Assembly: GCA_001800495.1 (NCBI GenBank)
Contig: MGVM01000091.1
Span: 1-8,117, forward strand
From: Elusimicrobia bacterium RIFOXYB2_FULL_48_7
GTDB lineage: Bacteria; Elusimicrobiota; Endomicrobiia; CG1-02-37-114; XYA2-FULL-39-19
Length of the DNA: 8,117 nt
Direction of reading: 5' to 3'
Below, piece by piece: positions 1 to 6,539 of the stretch. Position numbers and translations under genes: made by a program. Numbering within the stretch: position 1 is the stretch's first letter; each line of letters opens with the position of its first letter. Below the pieces are notes generated by a model, which was given only the letters and a program-made list of their open reading frames with translations, was not told the DNA's origin and did no database searches.

Positions 1-1889
1 AGGCCCGGCAGGTTTAATTCCTCCGACAGCAGGTTCTGCACAATGCCGGAAATAAAATAATAATCGCTTTCCACGCTTTTCGCCTTCCATACGGTCGGCA
101 AAATATCCCCTGTGACGATTATGCCGAGGTAATTTGATTCCTTGATCTCAAGGCCGTTTTTTCGGAAGACCTTCCCAAGCTCATATAGTTTTATGTTTTT
201 AAGCTGATTGTTCAGATTATGCTCCACATTTCCCAGCAGGGCCGGCAAAAGCGAAGGCCTCAGGAACTGGACATCTTTTGAAAGGGGGTTCGCGATCTCG
301 ATAATTTCGTTCCCCTCCGGCATGGCCAGCTGCAGGTGGTTTTTATAGAAGCTGTAATTTACGGCTTCGCTAAAACCCTGTCCGGACATATAGTTTCTTA
401 TCTTATTTTCTACTCCCAACAATGGTTCTTCCATGGCATAATCCGGGATCCTGGCGGAAATCGCAGTGGCTGGTATGGAATCGTACCCCTTCATGCGCGC
501 CACTTCTTCAATTAGGTCAATTTCCTCAGTTAGATCAAGCCGGTGAGCGGGAATTGTCACGTTTAAATCGTCATCGTGGGGTTCTACCTGAAGGTGAAGC
601 TTCAAGAGGATACCGCAGATTTCTGTTTTGTCAACCTGGACGCCTAAAACCTTGTTCAGGCGCTTGGTACGCAGGATTATTTTCCTGGGAACGGGTTCGT
701 TTTTGAACGTGTCATTGATACTGACGAACGTCCCTTTGGTATTCTGCAGAAGAAGGAATAATGCTCTTTTTGCGGATAGCTCGCAGGCCTCCCAGGAAGA
801 GCCCCTTTCGAACCGGTAGGAAGCGTCGGTGGATATGTTCAGCATTTTTGCCGTGTTCCTGACGCTCTGAGGCTTGAACACCGCGCTTTCAAGCACCATG
901 TTTTTCGTGGTGCTTACGACGCCGGATCCCTGCGCGCCGATAACCCCCGCTATTGCCTGAGGATTTTTAGCGTCGGCTATGACAAGCATATCCGGAGATA
1001 GTTTGTACTTGTTGTTATTAAGCGCAAGCACTTCTTCATTTTCAGCGGCTTTTCGCACCGTTATGCGCCTGCCTTCAAGCTTTTCCATGTCAAAAGCGTG
1101 CAGCGGGTGGCCCAACTCGAGCAGGACGTAATTTGTTATGTCCACTACGTTATTTATAGGCCTTAATCCGTGGTTGATAAGCCGGGATTTTATCTTCAAA
1201 GGAGATTCAACAACTTGAATGTCGGTCAGGTACGAGGCTATATATCTTCCGCAAAGCTCACTGTCAGCAATTTCAACGCCGACAAGGTCGCTTTCCGGTT
1301 TCCTTGGGTTGTAGATTTCGGGAAGTTTAAGGTTAAGGCCGAGTTTAGCGGCAATTTCTCTCGCAATTCCCATAATACTCAAGCAGTCCGGCCTGTTCGG
1401 GTAGACAGCCACGTCGAATATAACGTCGTCGAGTTCCATCAGCTCATTGAGAGTTTTCCCCAGAACCGTATCCCCGGGAAGTATCAATATCCCGGAATGG
1501 TCATTATCCAGGGCAAGTTCCTTTGATGAACACAGCATCCCGCCGGATTCAACACCGCGTATCGCGGCCGTCTTTATTTCCATGCCATTCGGGAGTTTTG
1601 ACCCGGGCAGGGCCAGGGGTACCTTGTCCCCCGGGTTGATATTTTTTGCCCCACAGACGATCTGGTAATCGGTTGTTCCGTCGGTAACGGAGCAAACGGT
1701 CAGTTTGTCCGCGTTGGGGTGCTTGGTTATGGTTTTTATCCGGGCTGATATGACCGTGTCCGGCACGCTGGCAGGACTGGTCATTTCCTCCACTTCCATG
1801 CCTATAGAAAGGAGGATTTCCGCTACTTGAGCGGGAGTATAGGGTTCTATCGGTATGAATTCTTTGAGCCAGTTATAGGAAACTTTCAT
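1..1889 (-). CDS. pheT: Phenylalanyl-tRNA synthetase beta subunit, 3' end cut by window
   Basis: Beta subunit of the cytoplasmic (alpha-beta)2 PheRS, which charges tRNA-Phe and edits mischarged Tyr-tRNA. My translation from ATG at 1889 begins MKVSYNWLKEFIPIEPY, the family N-terminus, and stays open for 629 codons to the window edge. Visible in order: the EMAP-like tRNA-binding domain at about residues 40-150 (KHPNADKL, then CGAKNI), the B3/B4 editing region at about 200-375 ending near RFERGSSWEACELS, the B5 domain to about 460 (IPAHRLDLTEEIDLIEEVAR), and part of the catalytic-like fold. About 170 C-terminal residues, including the FDX-ACB anticodon-binding domain, would lie outside if the protein has the usual length near 800. 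The gap to the pheS stop is 20 nt and I see no SD in it, so translation probably depends on coupling to pheS. Identification is secure. Confidence 0.97.
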   Translation of the reverse strand, partial: MKVSYNWLKEFIPIEPYTPAQVAEILLSIGMEVEEMTSPASVPDTVISARIKTITKHPNADKLTVCSVTDGTTDYQIVCGAKNINPGDKVPLALPGSKLPNGMEIKTAAIRGVESGGMLCSSKELALDNDHSGILILPGDTVLGKTLNELMELDDVIFDVAVYPNRPDCLSIMGIAREIAAKLGLNLKLPEIYNPRKPESDLVGVEIADSELCGRYIASYLTDIQVVESPLKIKSRLINHGLRPINNVVDITNYVLLELGHPLHAFDMEKLEGRRITVRKAAENEEVLALNNNKYKLSPDMLVIADAKNPQAIAGVIGAQGSGVVSTTKNMVLESAVFKPQSVRNTAKMLNISTDASYRFERGSSWEACELSAKRALFLLLQNTKGTFVSINDTFKNEPVPRKIILRTKRLNKVLGVQVDKTEICGILLKLHLQVEPHDDDLNVTIPAHRLDLTEEIDLIEEVARMKGYDSIPATAISARIPDYAMEEPLLGVENKIRNYMSGQGFSEAVNYSFYKNHLQLAMPEGNEIIEIANPLSKDVQFLRPSLLPALLGNVEHNLNNQLKNIKLYELGKVFRKNGLEIKESNYLGIIVTGDILPTVWKAKSVESDYYFISGIVQNLLSEELNLPG

Positions 1890-1909
1890 AATGTTTGCGT
1901 ATGCTGAAT

Positions 1910-2995
1910 TTAAAACTGTCTAAGGAACCTTAAATCGTTTTCATAAAAAAGGCGCATGTCATCTACTCCGAATTTAAGCATGGTTATGCGCTCCAACCCG
2001 ATGCCGAAAGCAAAACCGGTATATTTTTCCTTGTCGTACTTCACGTAATCGAACACTTTCGGGTTGACCATTCCGCAGCCCAGGGTTTCAAGCCAGCCGG
2101 AATTTTTGCATATCCCGCAGCCCTTGCCCGTGCAGAAAATGCAGCGGACATCCATCTCCGCAGAGGGTTCCGTGAAAGGAAAGTAGGAAGGCCTGAACCT
2201 GACCGAGCTTTCATTGCCGAACATTTTTTTCGCGAATGCCGCCAGGGTGGCCTTAAGGTCCGCGAAGGTGATGTTTTCGTCCACTGCCAGCCCTTCTAGC
2301 TGGTGAAATACCGCTGAATGAGTAGCGTCTATGGCCTCGTTTCGGTAAACCCTGCCAGGCACAATCACCCTTATGGGTGGCTGGAATTTCTCCATCACCC
2401 TTATCTGGACAGGTGAAGTGTGCGTTCTTAAAAGCATGCTGCCGGGTTTCTGGGATTTTATATAGAAAGTGTCCTGCAGGTCCCTTGCGGGGTGGTCTTC
2501 GGGAATGTTTAGCGCTTCAAAATTGTAATATGCCGTTTCAATGTCCGGGCCGGTTGCAATTTGGAAACCCAGGGAGACAAATATTTTTGTGATTTCAGCG
2601 GATACCTGCGAGAGAGGGTGGCTATGGGCGCGGTTTACGGGATATCCCGGAAGGGTGATGTCGATTTTATCGCCGGCTGATTTTCTGGCGGACTGGTTTA
2701 ATTTTTTCAGTGCGTCATTAACCAACATTTCAACGCCTGTTTTCAGTTTGTTTAATTCCTGGCCGAGCTGTTTTCTGTCTTCCAGAGGAATATCTGGCAG
2801 GAACTTGAATACCGCCTGGATCTCGCCTTTCCTACCCAAGTACCTGTTCTTCAGTTCTTCGAGTTCAGCGGGGCTGGAGGCACTATTTACCTGTTTGGCT
2901 GCTTCTGCAGATATTTTTTCTATCGTTGACAGAAGTTTTTTTGCTGAAACGGGGTTTTCCGGATTGTTTTTTGGTTCTTTGTTGGTTTTGCTCAT
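1910..2995 (-). CDS. pheS: Phenylalanyl-tRNA synthetase alpha subunit
   Basis: Catalytic subunit of PheRS, 361 aa, a class II synthetase; about 30 residues longer than E. coli PheS, mostly at a Lys/Asn-rich N-terminus. Residues about 15-105 form the charged helical arm that contacts tRNA. The catalytic core includes HPLSQVSAEI (motif 1 region), RVYRNEAIDATHSAVFHQLEG (motif 2) and GFAFGIGLERI (motif 3, from residue 327). Ala329 aligns with E. coli Ala294, which sets the size of the Phe pocket. A CxxC-x4-CxxC cluster (Cys285, 288, 293, 296) followed by a GW-type segment is common in bacterial PheS and may bind zinc. The ATG at 2995 has no strong SD; it overlaps by ATGA the stop of a 14-codon mini-ORF starting at 3036, so coupled initiation is possible. 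Lies between rplT and pheT. Confidence 0.97.
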   Translation of the reverse strand: MSKTNKEPKNNPENPVSAKKLLSTIEKISAEAAKQVNSASSPAELEELKNRYLGRKGEIQAVFKFLPDIPLEDRKQLGQELNKLKTGVEMLVNDALKKLNQSARKSAGDKIDITLPGYPVNRAHSHPLSQVSAEITKIFVSLGFQIATGPDIETAYYNFEALNIPEDHPARDLQDTFYIKSQKPGSMLLRTHTSPVQIRVMEKFQPPIRVIVPGRVYRNEAIDATHSAVFHQLEGLAVDENITFADLKATLAAFAKKMFGNESSVRFRPSYFPFTEPSAEMDVRCIFCTGKGCGICKNSGWLETLGCGMVNPKVFDYVKYDKEKYTGFAFGIGLERITMLKFGVDDMRLFYENDLRFLRQF

Positions 2996-3061
2996 ACAAT
3001 ACTCAAAGACCCGTTTTGAAAAATCTGTTTTTTCATGTAAACGGGCAGGTCAATTGAAAAT

Positions 3062-3418
3062 CTATTTCGCCAGGGCTTTTTTTGCAAGTTCCATAAGGCT
3101 CGTAAACGACGCCTTGTCGTTTACCGCCATATCGGCAAGCATCTTGCGGTTGATCGTAACACCTGATTTGACAAGCCCATCCATGAACTTGCTGTAAGGT
3201 AGGTTGAACTCTCTGGCAATGGCATTTATCCTTGAGATCCACAGTTTCCGGTAATTTCTCTTTTTCTTTTTACGGTCAAAGTAGGATTTTTCAAGGGATT
3301 TTTCCACGTGCTGGTGCACCATTCTCCAGCGGTTGCCCTTGTTGGAATAACTGCCTTTTGCCAGCCTGAAATATTTTCTCTTTCTACGCCTTGTATAAAC
3401 TCCGCTTTTTATTCTCAT
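3062..3418 (-). CDS. rplT: 50S ribosomal protein L20
   Basis: Basic 118-aa protein that binds 23S rRNA early in 50S assembly; in E. coli and B. subtilis it also represses its own operon. The sequence has the family layout: Arg/Lys-rich N-terminal extension (VYTRRRKRKYFRLAKGSY), then YFDRKKKKRNYRKLWISRIN, a core landmark, then a C-terminal domain with YSKFMDGLVKSGVTINRKMLADMAV, the part that recognises rRNA and its mRNA mimic in studied species. Length is normal. The ATG at 3418 follows AAGAGG (3424-3429) by 5 nt. It ends 66 nt before pheS. The 95-nt spacer from rpmI contains a strong, two-level hairpin and a copy of the dispersed repeat described separately. Identification is secure. Confidence 0.97.
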   Translation of the reverse strand: MRIKSGVYTRRRKRKYFRLAKGSYSNKGNRWRMVHQHVEKSLEKSYFDRKKKKRNYRKLWISRINAIAREFNLPYSKFMDGLVKSGVTINRKMLADMAVNDKASFTSLMELAKKALAK

Positions 3419-3431
3419 TTTTTCCTCTTTT

Positions 3432-3460
3432 TGAGCAAGGTGCCCGTAGGTCCCAAAACC
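3432..3460 (+). repeat. Dispersed spacer repeat, rplT copy
   Basis: The plus strand carries TGAGCAAGGTGC (3432-3443), identical to 7431-7442, then AGGTCC and CAAAAC, which opens the hairpin. Against the inter-tRNA copy at 6332-6373, the twenty bases from GCAAGGTGCC to AAAC all recur here in order with four single-base insertions. Confidence 0.55.
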
Positions 3461-3497
3461 TCATTTCACCTTCGGTGAACCGAAGGCGCGTTTTGGG
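3452..3497 (-). promoter_or_regulatory. Two-level, alternative hairpin in rpmI-rplT spacer
   Basis: Outer stem CCCAAAAC/GTTTTGGG (3452-3459 with 3490-3497, 8 bp) encloses a 7-bp hairpin CCTTCGG/CCGAAGG with a 4-nt loop (3469-3475, 3480-3486). An alternative 6-bp hairpin TTCACC/GGTGAA (3465-3470, 3474-3479) excludes the inner one. No T-run follows on either strand, so it is not an intrinsic terminator. It lies just upstream of the rplT SD. Confidence 0.6.
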
Positions 3498-3513
3498 AAA
3501 TACCCCATGCTGT

Positions 3514-3711
3514 CTATTTTCCACCCAGTGCGCGCTTTACCATTCTTGTTTCCGGGCCGCTTAAAACATCTATCTTTCTAAGCCGCCTGCCGCGGTTTGA
3601 CGACATTCCCGTAAGAAGGTGCCTCTGCCCTGCGTGTTTGTATTTGATTTTTCCCGAACCTGTTATCTTGAATCTCTTTTTTGCACCGCTATGCGTCTTC
3701 AATTTATTCAA
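3514..3711 (-). CDS. rpmI: 50S ribosomal protein L35, TTG start
   Basis: Small basic 50S subunit protein, 65 aa. I start it at TTG 3711, giving NKLKTHSGAKKRFKITGSGK after the initiator Met; this lines up with the usual family start MPKMKTHxGAxKRF and gives the usual length. AGGAGG (3716-3721) lies 4 nt upstream, rather close. An upstream in-frame TTG at 3744 would add 11 unconserved residues, would run across the SD, and has no SD of its own, so I reject it. Residues 20-65 carry KHAGQRHLLTGMSSNRGRRLRK, typical of L35. The gene is 43 nt from the infC stop and 95 nt from rplT; both spacers hold complementary segments that may regulate it. The non-ATG start may also limit its translation. Confidence 0.95.
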   Translation of the reverse strand: MNKLKTHSGAKKRFKITGSGKIKYKHAGQRHLLTGMSSNRGRRLRKIDVLSGPETRMVKRALGGK

Positions 3712-3745
3712 TATGCCTCCTGAGTTGGCGCCTTCGGCCCCCAAT
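3712..3745 (-). promoter_or_regulatory. rpmI leader hairpin and SD
   Basis: Between the infC stop and the rpmI TTG, the RNA can fold as TTGG...CCAA plus GCC/GGC around GAA with a small internal loop, directly followed by AGGAGG (3716-3721). Its CCGAAGGCGC (plus coordinates 3728-3737) is fully complementary to a segment beyond rpmI at 3480-3489. Candidate L20-responsive site, by position only. Confidence 0.45.
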
Positions 3746-3754
3746 TATTAACTT

Positions 3755-4396
3755 TTATACTTTGGGGGCTGAATTGGACGAAGTTTCCTGTTTTTTGGTT
3801 TCCGGGGCTGAATTGGATGAAGTCCCGAAATTCCCTACTTTTTTAATTTCGGGGCTGGGTATTGTCTTGTTTTTGGCCGGGGCAAACAGCGCAATCAGCC
3901 TGTTACCTTCCATTTTCGGATATGATTCTATATCTGAAATATCCTTAAGTTTTTCAATTATCCTGGCCATGAGCTGCCTGCCTATGTCCTTATGAGACAT
4001 TTCCCTGCCCATGAATATCACCGTAAGCTTTACTTTATGGTTATCCTGTATAAACTCCCTGGCGTGGTTCAATTTGAACTCGAGGTCGTGATCACCTATC
4101 ATCGGTCTCATTCTGATTTCCTTAATAACCGTCGCGTTCCTCTGCTTCTTCTTCTGTTCCTTCATCTTCTGGTTCTGCTCGTATTTATACTTCGAAAAAT
4201 CCATTATTTTGCAAATAGGCGGGGCGGACTGAGGGACAATCTCGATTAAATCCATTCCTTTTTCCCTCGCCAACTTCAGGGCTTCCTGTATCGGTTTGAC
4301 ACCCAGCTGCTCGCCTGTTTCGCTAATCAGCCTGACTTGAGGCGATCTGATGTAATCATTTGTGCGGACGTAATTTCTGTGGTCTCCTGGTTTCAC
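3755..4396 (-). CDS. infC: Translation initiation factor IF-3 with C-terminal tail
   Basis: IF3 binds the 30S subunit, blocks 50S joining and checks the start codon and initiator tRNA. The 213-aa product has the N-terminal domain (RTNDYIRSPQVRLI, GEQLGVKPIQEAL, APPICKIMDFSKYKYEQ), a Lys-rich linker (KMKEQKKKQ) and the C-terminal domain (KEIRMRPMIGDHDLEFKL, VKLTVIFMGREMSH), ending near residue 175. A tail to 213 is extra compared with the usual length near 175-180 and holds a short duplication. Start: GTG at 4396 is the only usual start codon between the upstream in-frame TAA (4403-4405) and the conserved region. The nearest SD-like run (4411-4419) ends 14 nt upstream, unusually far. It is preceded by its own strong promoter, so it is probably first in the infC-rpmI-rplT-pheS-pheT transcript. 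Confidence 0.95.
   Translation of the reverse strand: MKPGDHRNYVRTNDYIRSPQVRLISETGEQLGVKPIQEALKLAREKGMDLIEIVPQSAPPICKIMDFSKYKYEQNQKMKEQKKKQRNATVIKEIRMRPMIGDHDLEFKLNHAREFIQDNHKVKLTVIFMGREMSHKDIGRQLMARIIEKLKDISDIESYPKMEGNRLIALFAPAKNKTIPSPEIKKVGNFGTSSNSAPETKKQETSSNSAPKV
3765..3823 (-). repeat. 20-bp direct repeat in the infC tail
   Basis: GGGGCTGAATTGGACGAAGT (3765-3784) and the same with one change, GGATGAAGT (3804-3823), in frame 39 nt apart. They encode TSSNSAP twice within the C-terminal extension of IF3. A shorter related piece, GGGGCTG, follows near 3854. Confidence 0.85.
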
Positions 4397-4419
4397 GGTT
4401 TGTTAAGCCATCACCTCTT
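4397..4419 (-). promoter_or_regulatory. infC initiation region with ATG-Ala-stop
   Basis: The SD-like AAGAGGTGA (4411-4419) overlaps an ATG (4409-4411) that reads ATG GCT TAA in the same frame as infC. The accepted start is the GTG at 4396, two codons after that TAA and 14 nt from the SD-like run. This start-stop unit may lower initiation or drive reinitiation. Confidence 0.5.
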
Positions 4420-4447
4420 ATTTAATTATTTATTAATAAAGCGTCCA

Positions 4448-4478
4448 ATTATATACTAAAAAAATAGATTACTGTCAA
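4448..4478 (-). promoter_or_regulatory. Promoter of infC-rpmI-rplT-pheS-pheT
   Basis: On the minus strand a perfect TTGACA (4473-4478) with TATATA at 17 nt (4450-4455) or TATAAT at 19 nt (4448-4453), 28 nt after the thrS stop. It predicts an infC leader of about 45 nt, too short for the long L20-binding leader seen upstream of infC in B. subtilis. Confidence 0.8.
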
Positions 4479-4506
4479 CCCGTCCGATACATTTTTCCTG
4501 AAAAAC

Positions 4507-6222
4507 CTACACTTTTTTCAATGATTTGACAAATTCATCAACGGTGGTTTCAGCTGTTGTTTTGCTGCCATACTGCCGGACGGAAATTTTCCCGTTCTGC
4601 ATTTCCTTTTCGCCTATCACTATGACGCAGGGTATTTTGCTTATTGTCGCCTCGCGTATTTTATATCCCAGGGTCTCATTCCTGAAGTCGGGCTCACTTC
4701 GGATTTCATTCTTCAGGAGCTGTTCATTTATTTCATTGGCGTACGCCTCGACTTTTTCGTTTATGGTTATCACCTTTACCTGAATGGGCGCCAGCCACAT
4801 AGGAAATGCTCCCGCGTAATGTTCTATAAGCACCCCGAAAAAACGTTCCAGCGAACCCATCAGCGCCCTATGTATCATTACGGGTTGTTCAGGCTGGCTC
4901 TGATCGTTCATGTATTCCATCTGAAATGCTTTTGGCAGGTTGAAATCTATCTGTATCGTCGAGCATTGCCAGGAACGGCCCAAGCAGTCCTTTATTTTCA
5001 GGTCAATTTTTGGGCCGTAGAAAACACCTTCACCGGGGTCGACCTGATATGGAAGCTTCAGGTTTTCAAGCGCAGATTTCAGCGCGTTCGTGGCTTTTTC
5101 CCAATCGGCAAGTTCGCCTGTATATTTTTCCGGCCTTGTGCTCAAAAATATTTCATACTCGCTGAACCCGAAAGTTTTCAGGATATAAATACAAAACTGT
5201 ATCACGTTATTTATTTCATTTTCCAGCTGGTCCGGGCGGCAGTAGATGTGGGCATCATCCTGGGTAAAGCCTCTTACGCGCATAAGCCCGTGAAGCACTC
5301 CGCTTCTTTCATAGCGGTAAACTGTGCCAAGTTCCGCATACCTGACCGGCAGGTCCCTGTAGCTCCTTAGATGTGATTTATAAACAAGGATATGGAAAGG
5401 GCAGTTCATCGGCTTGATCTGATACTCCTGGTTATCCACGTCCATAGTAGAGAACATGTTTTCCTTGTAAAAATTCGCGTGGCCACTGGTTTTCCAGAGT
5501 TCCAGGTGGGCTATGTGCGGCGTATTGAGCAGGCTGTAACCGTTTTTAAGGTGGGCATCCTTCCAGAAATCCTCAATTATTTTTCTCATCAGCGCGCCCT
5601 TGGGATGCCATAGAATAAGTCCCGCGCCTACTTCATCCTGGATGCTGAAGAGGTCGAGTTCCCTTCCCAGTTTCCTGTGGTCGCGCGCCTTGGCCTGCTC
5701 GAGCATTTCAAGGTGCTTGGCAAGTTCTTCTTTTGTGAAAAATGCCGTGCCGTATATTCTCTGGAGCTGCTCGCGTTTTTCGTCGCCGCGCCAGTAAGCA
5801 CCCGCGACAGAAAGCAGTTTGAAATGTTTTATTTCAGCAGTTGACTTGACGTGAGGGCCCCGGCAGAGGTCTATAAAACTTCCCTGCTGATAAAGTGTGA
5901 CTTTTTCATCCTGTATGTCGTTTATGAGTTCAATTTTGTACTTTTGGCCTGTTCTTGAAAATAATTCCACGGCTTCCTGCTTACTGACATCCTTATGCAG
6001 AAATTCGAGGTTATTTGTGGCTATATCCTTCATTCTTTTCTCGATTTTGACAAGGTCTTCCGGCAGAAAACGCACCGGCGAGTCGAAATCGTAGTAAAAA
6101 CCATTATCTATTGATGGCCCTATGGCAAGTTTGGTGTCGGGGAACAGGGCTAAAACCGCTTGCGCCATCAGGTGGCTTGTGGAATGCCTTAATTTTTCTA
6201 ATTCAAGATTTGCATTTTCCAT
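4507..6222 (-). CDS. thrS: Threonyl-tRNA synthetase lacking the TGS domain
   Basis: Class II synthetase that charges tRNA-Thr; 571 aa against about 640 in E. coli. The protein starts directly at the editing domain: HSTSH (His13, His17) and LCRGPH (Cys120, His124) form the proofreading site for Ser-tRNA-Thr. The catalytic core follows, with MNCPFH (Cys274, zinc ligand), the motif 2 arginine Arg303 in VYRYERSG, His325 in DDAHIYC, and MIHRALMGSLERF (zinc His at about 450 plus motif 3). The anticodon-binding domain runs from about 475 to the end. The roughly 60-residue N-terminal TGS domain is absent, and there is no room for it because a tRNA gene ends 33 nt upstream of the ATG. I see no clear SD. 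TGS-less ThrRS is known in some bacteria, so this is probably a true form, not a truncation. It is likely transcribed with the two upstream tRNAs. Confidence 0.96.
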   Translation of the reverse strand: MENANLELEKLRHSTSHLMAQAVLALFPDTKLAIGPSIDNGFYYDFDSPVRFLPEDLVKIEKRMKDIATNNLEFLHKDVSKQEAVELFSRTGQKYKIELINDIQDEKVTLYQQGSFIDLCRGPHVKSTAEIKHFKLLSVAGAYWRGDEKREQLQRIYGTAFFTKEELAKHLEMLEQAKARDHRKLGRELDLFSIQDEVGAGLILWHPKGALMRKIIEDFWKDAHLKNGYSLLNTPHIAHLELWKTSGHANFYKENMFSTMDVDNQEYQIKPMNCPFHILVYKSHLRSYRDLPVRYAELGTVYRYERSGVLHGLMRVRGFTQDDAHIYCRPDQLENEINNVIQFCIYILKTFGFSEYEIFLSTRPEKYTGELADWEKATNALKSALENLKLPYQVDPGEGVFYGPKIDLKIKDCLGRSWQCSTIQIDFNLPKAFQMEYMNDQSQPEQPVMIHRALMGSLERFFGVLIEHYAGAFPMWLAPIQVKVITINEKVEAYANEINEQLLKNEIRSEPDFRNETLGYKIREATISKIPCVIVIGEKEMQNGKISVRQYGSKTTAETTVDEFVKSLKKV

Positions 6223-6255
6223 GGATTTAAGAGGTAATCTCGGTTTGAAAATAAC

Positions 6256-6329
6256 TGGGCGATACAGGACTTGAACCTGTGACCCCTACCATGTCAAGGT
6301 AGTGCTCTATCCAACTGAGCTAATCGCCC
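6256..6329 (-). tRNA. tRNA-Val (anticodon GAC)
   Basis: 74 nt, no encoded CCA, discriminator A. The cloverleaf is complete: acceptor GGGCGAT/ATCGCCC (7 bp), D stem GCTC/GAGC, anticodon stem CTACC/GGTAG around loop TTGACAT (anticodon GAC), variable GGGTC, T stem ACAGG/CCTGT around TTCAAGT. It would read GUC and GUU. It lies 33 nt before thrS and probably shares its transcript. Confidence 0.96.
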
Positions 6330-6331
6330 TA

Positions 6332-6373
6332 ACTTGTTGTCAGTTTGGACCTCGGCACCTTGCCTCTGCCCAA
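6332..6373 (-). repeat. Inter-tRNA 42-bp tandem repeat, copy A
   Basis: Adjacent to copy B (6374-6415) with a 42-nt period; by hand 31 of 42 positions match without gaps. On the minus strand it reads GCAAGGTGCC, AGGTCC, AAACTGACAACA, strongly like the 7431 element. It ends 2 nt before the mature 5' end of tRNA-Val. Confidence 0.7.
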
Positions 6374-6415
6374 ACTTGTCGACAATTTGGATTTCGCCAC
6401 CATGGCTCAACCCAG
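6374..6415 (-). repeat. Inter-tRNA 42-bp tandem repeat, copy B
   Basis: Second unit. Its minus strand carries TTGAGCCATGGTGGCGAA followed by a near-perfect inverted repeat, CAAATTGTCGACAAGTTTG (spilling 4 nt into copy A). It aligns with the 7431 element at about 30 of 38 columns by eye. A weaker third unit may continue at 6416, sharing TTTGGAT in phase. Confidence 0.65.
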
Positions 6416-6448
6416 TTCTCACAGTATTTTGGATGGCAGCGAATTAAA

Positions 6449-6520
6449 AGGTGCGGGTCGGATTTGAACCGGCGCATCACAGTTTTGCAGACTGTTCCCT
6501 TACCACTTGGGTACCGCACC
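6449..6520 (-). tRNA. tRNA-Cys (anticodon GCA)
   Basis: 72 nt, no encoded CCA. Acceptor GGTGCGG/CCGCACC, 3-bp D stem CCC/GGG, anticodon stem ACAGT/ACTGT around loop CTGCAAA (anticodon GCA), T loop TTCAAAT. The discriminator base is U, the known identity element for CysRS. The T stem GCCGG/CCGAC contains one C-A mismatch (plus-strand positions 6472 and 6458). It is the first gene after the promoter at 6540-6568. Confidence 0.95.
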
Positions 6521-6539
6521 AAAAATTGAGTAGGACGAA

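Noticed and set aside
422..1668. Several plus-strand open frames of 63-118 codons
   Set aside because: All lie inside pheT in the opposite strand and lack SD sites or known motifs.
2541..3197. 218-codon open frame on the plus strand
   Set aside because: Antisense to pheS and the rplT end; the product has no recognisable family, while the minus-strand proteins are conserved.
3452..3497. rpmI-rplT hairpin as an intrinsic terminator
   Set aside because: No T-run follows on either strand, and it sits inside a conserved ribosomal protein operon.
4485..4506. TTTTTC-AG-GAAAAA as a thrS terminator
   Set aside because: The loop would be only 2 nt and there is no GC stem or T-run after it.
4819..5370. 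183-codon open frame on the plus strand
   Set aside because: Antisense to the catalytic core of thrS; a shadow of a highly conserved gene.
6332..6457. CRISPR-like array between the tRNAs
   Set aside because: Only two clear units, joined without spacers and diverged by a quarter.
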